Assembly: GCF_900113375.1 (NCBI RefSeq)
Contig: NZ_FOPC01000007.1
Span: 193,650-233,481, forward strand
DNA length: 39,832 nucleotides
Direction of reading: 5' to 3'
Origin: Algoriphagus hitonicola
GTDB taxonomy: Bacteria > Bacteroidota > Bacteroidia > Cytophagales > Cyclobacteriaceae
Shown: piece by piece, positions 16,801-23,561 of the stretch
How the letters are laid out: every line of letters begins with the position of its first letter
Position numbering within the stretch: the stretch's first letter is position 1
Notes under the pieces: generated by a model
What the model saw: only the letters and a program-made list of their open reading frames with translations
Databases searched by the model: none
Told to the model about the DNA's origin: nothing
Position numbers and translations under genes: made by a program

Positions 16801-17050
16801 TTTGTTGACGATCATGTCCACTTGCTTTGGTCTGATTCCTTTTTTGATTGAGGGCCAAAATGAGATTTTCTGGTTTTCCCTCGCCATTGGGACAATCGGA
16901 GGATTGGTATTTAGTATGGTTGGAGTGTTTTGGGCATTGCCGGTTTTCCTTTGGAAGAAAGAGAAATTAGCGGTTGTAACAGAGGGAGAATTGAAAGAGA
17001 AAAAGGTACGGAGAAAAAGGAACTGGAAGTTCTGGAAGAGAAAGAAATGA
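13868..17050 (+). CDS. RND efflux permease, subunit 2
   Basis: A 1060-residue RND protein, clearly divergent from the preceding one. It starts MTPFRVLISFIVVGIM without the usual LxRP motif. It contains the porter-domain pattern (VLSISYGIPRSSPEIIE) and the helix-4 segment SFGLIVDNAIIMIDH with a single relay aspartate. The C-terminal membrane half has GGLAVNAGIFIVNDLNN and FWFSLAIGTIGGLVFSM, and the protein ends in a very basic tail (KKVRRKRNWKFWKRKK). The periplasmic region includes a glycine run (GGGGEG). With adaptor and permease 1 it forms a three-gene operon. No outer-membrane factor gene is adjacent, so a TolC-like channel must be encoded elsewhere. Substrate unknown. Confidence 0.9.
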   Translation: MTPFRVLISFIVVGIMGFAVIPLLSVDLNPREREPVLSISYGIPRSSPEIIEKLATSPLEGAFSQLSELKKINSISNYDRGSITLRFDKKADMELKRFEVLSLIRQIYPQLDSRLSYPTVSQSEQVRNTEKTPILTYSVNGPFAAFEIKKITEDVLKPALTRFEEVEEVTVRGATDLQLFITFDIQKLQSYGLTRGQLSSQINSAFGQNYPGAVLNNEGKMLFVKVDRSLQDMDQLENLPITQVDGKDIFLRDVAKLTLEEAEASSYFRINGNNSVTLTVFNRDGVNKVLLAKNLKTAIENAKVLLPAGFDVRLERDDTEFLEKELDKIYKRSGLSILILIVFIFLINRNLKYLSVLFLGIVINLSLCAIVLYFLKVDIHLYSLAGLTISFGLIVDNAIIMIDHLHKHKNRKVFVALLAASLTTIAALMIVFFLPEEDQKNLTEFSIVVSVMLGISLLIALVFTPAFYELLFKESAKKGRKLTIPKLRKRVNYLRRFENSISWTARYRKAFIIGLILLFGLPIFYLPASWEDQEWYNKSIGNTFYQEEIRPYVDKALGGSLRMFVRGVFEKSSYREAAKTRLYVSARLPFGNTLDQMDFIMREFEAYLKDVEGIDKFVTTVYSGQQGSIEITFKEAYETSALPYQLKGKLSVKSTDWSGAQWNIYGVGQGFYTGGGGEGIPSFRVTMKGYNFDELERQAEILAEKLLKHKRIQEVNTNERLSWGEQKTEEYVLRLDQNQIALGKTNQYQLINTMLDLSKPQGATGGLTLEDKNYGLVIREANSDDFSKFDLEQKGLIGGENRIYKISDFGTLTKETTTNALNKEDRQYIRAVAFEYMGSAKFGNEYLNEVLEEMEQIMPIGYTADKQTWSFSYEKAKRQYALIGLLIVGIFMICAVLFENLKQPLYIIAIIPISFIGLFLIFSLFDFYFDQGGYAAFVMLGGLAVNAGIFIVNDLNNRSTGNYNRNVLKSVAGKAIPILLTIMSTCFGLIPFLIEGQNEIFWFSLAIGTIGGLVFSMVGVFWALPVFLWKKEKLAVVTEGELKEKKVRRKRNWKFWKRKK

Positions 17051-17104
17051 TTCGTGTACCTGATCTCTTCGCTTAATGGTGCCTCAAAGTAAAGTTTAAG
17101 GCGT

Positions 17105-18229
17105 ATGAAAATTATTCATTATCTTTTTTTAGGATTACTGATAGGGGTTTTTGCCTGCAATTCTTCTGAGAAAAATTCGAATCAAGGTGAAACCATTCAA
17201 CTGGATAAAATTCCGATTCAAGAAAATAAACTGCTCATCGAAAAGGCGATTTTGCTGGGTTCGGATAGCTTAGAATTACTAGGAAGTGAACTGAGGGCAG
17301 TGTTTTCAAACCATGGGTTTTTTGTATCCAACTACAATGGGCCAAAAGCCATTCATCACTTTTCATTGGAAGGTGAGCACCTAGGCCGAATCGTAGAAGT
17401 CGGAGAGGCTCCCGGTCAGGTTTTGCGCTTTGAGGAGTTTCGGGTCAAAGGCGATACCTTGCTTTTAAATACTGGGAAAGGGGATCACACCGATTTGAAT
17501 TTCTTTTCCATACCTGATCATAGCCTGGTCAAGACCCTTGAAACAGAGGCTTCGGCCTTTTCTTTTTACCCCAATGAAGATGGGAGTTTTTGGTTTTATT
17601 CTGGGATGAACAAAGCAGTAGGTGATTACCGGCTTCAGAAAATAAATGCCGAAGGGAAGGTAATAACAAAACTCCTTTTCAATGATTTCAATGAATCCCT
17701 TCTTCCGCTTGCAGCGCAGTCTTTTTTTGAGGGAAATGATCGCTTGCTGTTGAGAGAACCGTTATTTCCTGAGATTTATGAAGTGGTGGGGGATACCTTG
17801 AAGCAGGTCAAAAGTTTTGATTTTGGTTCTTATTCCATTCCGGATGAAACTTGGGAGATAGAAGATCCTTTTGAGTTATTTGAGCAATTGAATAAAAATG
17901 GGTTTACAGATAGCTACTCGATTTTCGAAAATGAAGACTATTTTTTAGGGTATGTTGCTTTTCAGAAGGAAAAAGAAAACCGAAATGAATTGGTCGTTGT
18001 GAATCGAAAAACGGGAAAAAGTAAAAAGTTTCAACTTAACATGAATGACTTCCCTGAGTATTATTCCCCTTTTGCATTGGATGGAAACCATGTTTTATTT
18101 ATTGCCTATGCACCTGCTTTGATAAAGCGCTTGGATCAATTGAATGTGACCGAAGAGGTTCGGGAGCAATTAAAGGTTTTGGAGGAAGATTCTAACCCAG
18201 TAATTTTATATGGCCGGCTGGAAGAATAG
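17105..18229 (+). CDS. 6-bladed beta-propeller lipoprotein (BF3164-like)
   Basis: A 374-residue lipoprotein with signal peptide and lipobox VFAC (Cys18). The first blades show the family pattern: GFFVSNYNGPKAIHHFSLEGEHLGRIVEVGEAPGQ, a strand pair followed by a G-x-x-PG turn. Further blades are LNFFSIPDHSLVKTL, FWFYSGMNKAVGDYRLQKIN and HVLFIAYAPALIKRL. It has more balanced codon composition than the 0-9 kb array. It overlaps the next gene by 20 bp, repeating the propeller plus thioredoxin-like pairing at 423-1971. It begins 54 bp after the RND operon and may be read from it. No peptide gene lies immediately upstream. Ligand unknown. Confidence 0.8.
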   Translation: MKIIHYLFLGLLIGVFACNSSEKNSNQGETIQLDKIPIQENKLLIEKAILLGSDSLELLGSELRAVFSNHGFFVSNYNGPKAIHHFSLEGEHLGRIVEVGEAPGQVLRFEEFRVKGDTLLLNTGKGDHTDLNFFSIPDHSLVKTLETEASAFSFYPNEDGSFWFYSGMNKAVGDYRLQKINAEGKVITKLLFNDFNESLLPLAAQSFFEGNDRLLLREPLFPEIYEVVGDTLKQVKSFDFGSYSIPDETWEIEDPFELFEQLNKNGFTDSYSIFENEDYFLGYVAFQKEKENRNELVVVNRKTGKSKKFQLNMNDFPEYYSPFALDGNHVLFIAYAPALIKRLDQLNVTEEVREQLKVLEEDSNPVILYGRLEE

Positions 18230-18719
18230 TGCTTTGATCGGCTTACTGGTTTTTGTTGCTGGTTTAATTTTTTGGGTATACAAAAAAGAAAAGCAAGGGA
18301 ATACGGGTAAAGTCATTCAGCATTGCCTAGAGTGTAGGTGGTTGTCTTTAGATTCGGAAGTAAGACCCCCTTTTTTTACTGAGGCGAGCGAGTTTCAAGT
18401 AATCGTATATACTCGGAATTTAACCTGGGATTTGGCCACCTTTAATATGGATTGGAAGTCACTTTCTGAGAAATTCCCAAAAATCGACTATGTTTTTTAC
18501 TATGGGGGTAAAAGCGAAGCGAAATTGAGAGGTTGGATGCATGAAAAAGATTTTCCTTTTCCGGTGATTTTTGATCCGAATGATTCTTTTCGAATGAGAA
18601 ACCTTGAAGGCGATATGACTGGAATCGTCCTCAATGTCGAAGATGGAAAAGTAATTAGTATGCTAAATCCAAGTTTTGGGGAGGAATATGAGGATTTTTT
18701 GGAGGAGTGGGTGAAGTGA
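18210..18719 (+). CDS. Membrane-anchored thioredoxin-like protein, no canonical CxxC
   Basis: A 169-residue protein with one N-terminal membrane helix (about 8-24, followed by KKEK), so it is probably anchored with the domain outside. The segments FQVIVYTRNLTWD and FPFPVIFDPNDSFRM (about 110-125) resemble the first strand and cis-Pro region of redoxin/thioredoxin folds. The position where a CxxC normally sits reads TRNLTWD, so the canonical active site is missing. A CLEC pair occurs earlier, at residues 39-42. The ATG lies inside the end of the propeller gene (20-bp overlap), so the two are translated together. The fold assignment is tentative. It corresponds in position to the CPGC protein at 1531. 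Confidence 0.55.
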   Translation: MAGWKNSALIGLLVFVAGLIFWVYKKEKQGNTGKVIQHCLECRWLSLDSEVRPPFFTEASEFQVIVYTRNLTWDLATFNMDWKSLSEKFPKIDYVFYYGGKSEAKLRGWMHEKDFPFPVIFDPNDSFRMRNLEGDMTGIVLNVEDGKVISMLNPSFGEEYEDFLEEWVK

Positions 18720-18789
18720 TTTAACGAAATGGATCTCGGCGTTTAGTTATCATTTAACATAGATTTTTTTTAAGATTTTTTGAAAATAA

Positions 18790-18828
18790 TTTGGTTTTTA
18801 GAATTAGGGGGGGGGTATTTTAGTTTTG
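18790..18828 (+). promoter_or_regulatory. Candidate promoter containing a G9 tract
   Basis: TTTG at 18790-18793 and TAGTTTTG at 18821-18828, an exact TAnnTTTG match, flank a run of nine Gs at 18807-18815. The spacing of 27 bp is longer than usual; TATTTTAG at 18816 gives 22. Homopolymer G tracts slip easily, so spacing could vary. The intergenic stretch 18720-18915 otherwise shows nothing recognisable. Confidence 0.4.
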
Positions 18829-18915
18829 TAGATTTATTTTTGGCCAAATTATTATAATCTTCAGGTTTAAAATCCTTGCCTTCATATTGAAAAAAGGAAA
18901 CAAACAAAATAAACT

Positions 18916-19140
18916 ATAAAAAGTCAAATTTTAGGAACATTTGTTCTTACATTGAGCTTAATGTTTTTTGGATTAAGTTCGGCAAGTGCGGAAGAATCTT
19001 GTTCTAATGCACGATGTCACACAGTTGGTGAAGGTTATTGTTTGCCAGGAAATGCAATTAGCTTAAGGTCTTCATGTCCAGAGATAAATTGCCAGTTGGG
19101 TCAGTCTTGTGATTGGGAAATGCCTTCATTTGGAGAATAA
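18916..19140 (+). CDS. Secreted Cys-rich peptide with apparent ATA start
   Basis: Read from ATA 18916 the product has 74 residues: a good signal peptide (KSQILGTFVLTLSLMFFGLSSASA) ending in an ASA cleavage site. A mature peptide follows with six cysteines (29, 34, 42, 54, 59, 65) and the C-terminus SFGE. No ATG, GTG or TTG lies between the upstream stop (18910) and the hydrophobic core. The first standard starts are TTG 18952 and ATG 18961, which remove the basic N-terminus. So the gene either uses ATA, has lost its ATG (pseudogene), or uses the short start. A terminator and propeller follow, as at the array loci. Confidence 0.6.
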   Translation: MKSQILGTFVLTLSLMFFGLSSASAEESCSNARCHTVGEGYCLPGNAISLRSSCPEINCQLGQSCDWEMPSFGE

Positions 19141-19150
19141 TAATTAGTTG

Positions 19151-19185
19151 AAAAACCAGTTTGTATTTTATAAGCTGGTTTTTTC
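19151..19185 (+). terminator. Intrinsic terminator after the peptide at 18916
   Basis: A 12-bp stem with one G-U pair (19151-19162 with 19172-19183), 9-nt loop, and the descending arm running into TTTTTT. It lies between peptide and propeller, as at the other loci. Confidence 0.85.
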
Positions 19186-19200
19186 AAATATTTAAATCGT

Positions 19201-20358
19201 ATGAAGAATAGTTTATTGTTGGCTCTTATCTTTTTGGGGGGCTGTTCCTCTGAAGATAAAAAAAGGGAGTTGGTTATTAAAAACGTTGAAGTTGATCTGA
19301 AAATTACCGACTTCGAGGAACTAGAAAAGTTCGAATTTGAGTTTGATGATCAATTTGTAGGCAAAGGATTTTTTGAAATCGAAAACGATCAGATACTCTT
19401 TTTTGACCGGCTGGCTATGAGAGTTCTTTCCTTTGATTCTGAGGGAAACTATCTCAGAACGCTAATTGATAATGGAGAAGGCCCCTCAGAAATCCCAAGG
19501 TTTCAAACCCATATCTCGGATGGGACCTACCGATATTTTATGGATGGATACACGATTTTGACTTTTGATCAAAAGAATGAATTAAGAAATCGGACGGTTT
19601 TGGATTTTTATCATCAAAGCGATTTAAGTAATGTAGAACAGAACCCCAGCCCCGAAGATCCGGGTGTTTATGAGGTCAAATATTGGGGAAATCAGCTTGA
19701 AATAATTGATGGATATTTATATACTAAAATTGAATCGTCCAATCCCAAGTTCAATTTTGTGATGCATCCAGAATATTATACCGATTCCTATCTCTATGCA
19801 AAAGTGGATCCTGAGAATGGTAAAGTACTGGAGCTAAAGGGGAAACATCCAAAAATTTATCAAAACTATAAATTCTTGCCTCATTTTGATTATTATTATC
19901 ATGATCGTGTGGGCGATGAACTATACTTGAGTTTTGAGCCGGACTCATTGATTTATATCTTAGACAAGGATTTCGAAGTGAAGGAAGCATTTGGGAATTC
20001 TGGACAGGAAATGGACCAGTCTTATGTGGAGGTTTCTACGGTTGAAGATTGGGAGGATTATTGGAGAATCAATCGGGCACAAAAGGGATTCTATAAGTAT
20101 GTCAAGTTTTTTCCGGAAGAAGATGTTTTGTTTCGAACATATACTTTGGGTAATTCCGATCCACTCGCTTATGAATACGGGGACAATCCCCAGCGAATGC
20201 AGATTTATAAAAACAAGCAACTTATTGGAGATGTCGAGGTCCCCAATTTTTTCAAGGTCATAGGAAAGCTAGGTAAGTATTACATTGCTGATGGATCCGC
20301 GGATAATCCTGATAATGAGGAGTTGGTATTGTATCGGTTTAAACTGGATATACGATGA
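19201..20358 (+). CDS. 6-bladed beta-propeller lipoprotein (BF3164/DUF5128-like)
   Basis: A 385-residue lipoprotein with lipobox LGGC (Cys15). The typical first blades are clear: ENDQILFFDRLAMRVLSFDSEGNYLRTLIDNGEGPSEIPRF, with the NGEGPSE turn characteristic of Bacteroidota 6-bladed propellers. Acidic, tyrosine-rich blades follow (YFMDGYTILTFDQ, LYLSFEPDSLIYILDKDFEV). It lies 60 bp behind the Cys-rich peptide across a terminator, and its last codons overlap the ATG of the next gene (ATGA), implying coupled translation. Role in the envelope unknown. Confidence 0.85.
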   Translation: MKNSLLLALIFLGGCSSEDKKRELVIKNVEVDLKITDFEELEKFEFEFDDQFVGKGFFEIENDQILFFDRLAMRVLSFDSEGNYLRTLIDNGEGPSEIPRFQTHISDGTYRYFMDGYTILTFDQKNELRNRTVLDFYHQSDLSNVEQNPSPEDPGVYEVKYWGNQLEIIDGYLYTKIESSNPKFNFVMHPEYYTDSYLYAKVDPENGKVLELKGKHPKIYQNYKFLPHFDYYYHDRVGDELYLSFEPDSLIYILDKDFEVKEAFGNSGQEMDQSYVEVSTVEDWEDYWRINRAQKGFYKYVKFFPEEDVLFRTYTLGNSDPLAYEYGDNPQRMQIYKNKQLIGDVEVPNFFKVIGKLGKYYIADGSADNPDNEELVLYRFKLDIR

Positions 20359-21494
20359 AAATAGGTTTAATGGTAATACTTTTGTTTTTAGGTTTTTCGA
20401 TAGATTCCCAGGCACAGACGTATTCTTTTGAAATACTCAATCAGGCAACTCAAGAGCCTGTCCCATTCGCACATATTCAGGTGGAAAATGAACTTATCGG
20501 AACCGTTACGGATATGAAAGGGCGAGGCACATTTAGTATTCCTCCAGAGTTTTCGGACAAATCCATTATCGTTTCATTTATTGGATATAAATCTCTCTCA
20601 GTTCCTGTTGAAAATCTACATTCACAGAAATCCAATAGCCTTATGATTGAAGAATCCTCTACTGATTTGGAAGAAGTTCAAGTCATTGATATTGGGATGA
20701 GTCCTCAAGAGTTTATTAACATCGCCTTGATGAAGGTGGATGAGACTTTCTTTACAAGAAAATATCAATCTTCAGGGCTTTATAATGAACAGGTGATAGA
20801 AGATGGGGATTCTACTTTTTTCTATAGTGCGAAGCTAATTATTGAATCACAAGGATTTAATAAAGCCATAAATAAGAATCGATTTATTGAAAATGATGAG
20901 GCCTATTTGGATGAAATAGTTTCTAAAAGCGGAGATCAAAAGTACAGCATTGTAGAAGCTGCGGAACTAGTTGGATTTACCTTGCCGTATGGTGATGAGG
21001 GAAGAGAAGAGGATTCATTTATTTCTGATTTTTTTGTGTTCAAAAACAATATCGAAAAAGTAGCTTTCCTAGAAAATACTAAGGCTTATGAAGGAGATTG
21101 GTATTTCGAAAAAATTTCGAAACAAGAGGATAAAACTGTTTTAAAAGTAAGTATAGGTAGTAAGGAAGGAACCTATTTCTCCTATTGGATTGATCGTGAT
21201 TCATACAGCATAACTTCAATGGAAGGGTATTTTCCATATGAATCAAGCTCATCTGCTCATAAAATGGCATCCTATCATCCAGGTTCAATTAGGTTCAGGA
21301 TAGATTATTTTGAGGTGGATGGAAAATCTCATCTAAAACAATTAAGGATGACAAAAGAAAGCCTTATCGGCGAGGATCCGATTTTAGGCAGAAAGATCAG
21401 TCAGGGTAATCTTACGATTGAAAATTTATCCTCAAAAAAAGTTGATAAAAAGCAGAGGGTAGATGCCAGATTTGTTCAGAAATTCTTGAAGTAG
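20355..21494 (+). CDS. Exported carboxypeptidase-regulatory-like domain protein
   Basis: A 379-residue protein with a signal peptide (about 1-20, ending SQAQ). Residues about 22-100 form a carboxypeptidase D regulatory-like beta-sandwich: YSFEILNQATQEPVPFAHI, LIGTVTDMKGRGTFSIP, IVSFIGYKSLSVPV. This domain is common at the N-terminus of Bacteroidota envelope proteins and TonB-dependent transporters. The rest (about 110-379) is beta-rich and has no plug or barrel pattern I recognise, so it is not a full transporter. Its start overlaps the propeller stop by 4 bp. It ends 3 bp from the convergent beta-barrel gene. Function unknown; it may help anchor or assemble the propeller partner. Confidence 0.75.
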   Translation: MKIGLMVILLFLGFSIDSQAQTYSFEILNQATQEPVPFAHIQVENELIGTVTDMKGRGTFSIPPEFSDKSIIVSFIGYKSLSVPVENLHSQKSNSLMIEESSTDLEEVQVIDIGMSPQEFINIALMKVDETFFTRKYQSSGLYNEQVIEDGDSTFFYSAKLIIESQGFNKAINKNRFIENDEAYLDEIVSKSGDQKYSIVEAAELVGFTLPYGDEGREEDSFISDFFVFKNNIEKVAFLENTKAYEGDWYFEKISKQEDKTVLKVSIGSKEGTYFSYWIDRDSYSITSMEGYFPYESSSSAHKMASYHPGSIRFRIDYFEVDGKSHLKQLRMTKESLIGEDPILGRKISQGNLTIENLSSKKVDKKQRVDARFVQKFLK

Positions 21495-21497
21495 AAG

Positions 21498-22187
21498 TTA
21501 CCGAAACACATCATAGCCAATAATTCCCACCGAAAAAGTCATATACTGAAGTGGGCTCCGTCGAATATTGTATTCAAAAACCCCATCATCCGGAAGGTAA
21601 GACACGTCGCCTTTTTGAAGAAATCGGGCACTGTTTCCATCTTGAAATGTTCCTCTGAATTCCAGCCGTAAGTTATCATTGAAGCCCAAAGGGATTTGCA
21701 GACCTGCTCCGATCCGGTAGCCCAAGGTCCAATCCCCGTAATCTTTACCACTTTCCAGCGGATCCTCAGATAGCATGGTTTCGCGGATTTTGTAGCGGGT
21801 ATACAGGTAATTGGCGCCCATTTGAGCCTCGATAAATGGCGTTAACTTGGTATTGACCGCGGGTAGGTAGCGAATGACCACCATGCCGGTAGCCAAATTA
21901 TTGTTTCTGCGTAGGCGGAGTTCGTCTGTGTAGCCCGGATAAAGATCTGTCCGCTTTTCCAATTTTGAACCATAGACCCCATAGCCTAATTCCAGTCCGA
22001 CTTGAACGGGAGCAGTTTGGAATTCATAGAGAGCTATCCCCGAAAGGGTTGGCAAAAAGAGTGAGCCGGTTTCCTGCTTGAATTTTCCGACAGGTACCGA
22101 GCCATTAAAATGTCCACCTGCCAAAAAGAATTGGGCTTTTAAAGAGAATGGGAGCAAAAATACGAGTAGAAAAAGGAGTTTTTTCAT
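21498..22187 (-). CDS. Outer-membrane beta-barrel protein
   Basis: A 229-residue protein with a signal peptide ending SLKAQ. The mature part has alternating amphipathic strands typical of small OmpA/OprF-like or porin-family barrels: FFLAGGHFNGSVPVG, GLELGYGVYGSKL, MGANYLYTRYKI, LGYRIGAGLQIPLG, RLEFRGTFQDG. It ends in a strand (YMTFSVGIIGYDVF) with a C-terminal Phe-Arg. A beta-barrel terminal aromatic near the end fits insertion into the outer membrane. It is transcribed away from the GH5 gene and converges on the preceding gene. No specific substrate can be inferred. Confidence 0.75.
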   Translation of the reverse strand: MKKLLFLLVFLLPFSLKAQFFLAGGHFNGSVPVGKFKQETGSLFLPTLSGIALYEFQTAPVQVGLELGYGVYGSKLEKRTDLYPGYTDELRLRRNNNLATGMVVIRYLPAVNTKLTPFIEAQMGANYLYTRYKIRETMLSEDPLESGKDYGDWTLGYRIGAGLQIPLGFNDNLRLEFRGTFQDGNSARFLQKGDVSYLPDDGVFEYNIRRSPLQYMTFSVGIIGYDVFR

Positions 22188-22344
22188 GACAAACTAATTG
22201 ATAGATTATACGGAATTGAGAAAAATAGTTTCAGAAATGAGCAATTAACGGATCATTAAAAACCTCATTTACTCCTTTTTATGATTTGGTTTCGGTTTTC
22301 ATTTTTTAATTTACCTTGTAAAAGCAGGCAAACCCCAAGAAGAA

Positions 22345-23496
22345 ATGCATTCCCGAAGGACTTTTTTAAAACAAACCAGCATTCTAACCACCGGATTAGG
22401 AGTCGTCGGAAGTGCAACACCTGCGGTTTTTTCCCGAACAAACCCTCCCAAAAACACTCTCCCCGCTTGGAAAGGATTTAATCTGTTGGATTTTTTTTCT
22501 CATGACCCTGATCAAGGAAGAGTGACCAAGCCAGAGTACATTCAATGGGTTGCAGATTGGGGGTTTGATTTTGTCAGAATTCCAATATCCTATCCAAGTT
22601 ATCTTGAGTTTGACCGGACTCGTCCTATTCGGCCTGATGAAGTGATGAATTTTGATGAGCAAAGGCTGGAAGCAGTGGATCGGCTGGTCCAGCGCTGCTG
22701 GGATCAGGGTCTTCACGTCAGCCTGAATCTCCATCGAGTACCGGGGTTTTGCATCAATGCAGGATTTGTCGAACCCTATAATCTGTGGAAGGATCAAGAA
22801 GCCTTGGAGGCTTTTTGTGGTCATTGGGATATGTGGGCGAGACGGTATAAGGGGATTTCAAAGAAAAAACTGAGCTTTGATCTGGTCAATGAGCCATATC
22901 AGCGGGAAAATCCAAATGACCAACATTCGCCTGGAGGCCCGGTGGATGTGTTGGATTATAGGCGGGTGGCCCAAGCGGCTTTGGATACCATCAAATACGT
23001 CAAGAGAAACCGGATTGTCATTGCCGACGGTAACGGTGGAGGTGGAATCGCAGTTCCAGAACTGGCGGATCTTGATCTGTCCCAAAGTTGCCGGGGATAC
23101 CATCCTTTTCCGATATCACATTACAGAGCTGGCTGGGTGTACAAAGATCCCGAGGCTGTGCCACCTGTGACTTGGCCATTAAACCAAGGAGAAACTATTC
23201 TCGATATCCAGTCCATCAGAGACTATTATTCTCCATGACGTGATTTGATCGCACAGGGAGTGGGCGTCCATTGCGGGGAATGCGGCGGATATAATCAGAC
23301 CCCACATGACGTATTTTTGGCATGGTTTGGAGATGTCTTAAAGGTGCTGAAAGAAATGGAGGTAGGGTTTGGTATCTGGGAGTTTTCAGGGGCATTTGGT
23401 GTGCTTAATTCCGGAAGGAAGGATGTGGAATATGAAGATTGGTATGGGGAAAAGTTAGACCGAAAATACTTAGAATTGCTTCAAAAGCAGATTTGA
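22345..23496 (+). pseudogene. GH5-like glycoside hydrolase split by in-frame TGA
   Basis: A Tat-type signal (RRTFLK) starts a 297-codon frame with GH5 features: FVRIPISYPSYLEF, LHVSLNLHRVPG and LVNEPY, whose Glu183 would be the acid/base. A TGA at 23236-23238 interrupts it, and the same frame continues with RDLIAQGVGVHCGECGG and GIWEFSG to the stop at 23496. Glu312 in HCGECG looks like the GH5 nucleophile, so the stop removes half of the catalytic pair. The joined frame would be about 383 residues, a normal length. TGG (Trp) to TGA is the simplest origin. A sequencing error or readthrough remain possible. Confidence 0.8.
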
Positions 23497-23561
23497 AACT
23501 TACGTCCTTTTTCAGTCCCATTTTTAACTGAACAGATGCTCTTAGATAGGTCAATTTCATT

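Noticed and set aside
10822..17050. Loss of the second aspartate in the RND helix-4 motif as evidence of inactive pumps
   Set aside because: D-N variants are common in active Bacteroidota RND permeases, so it is not informative.
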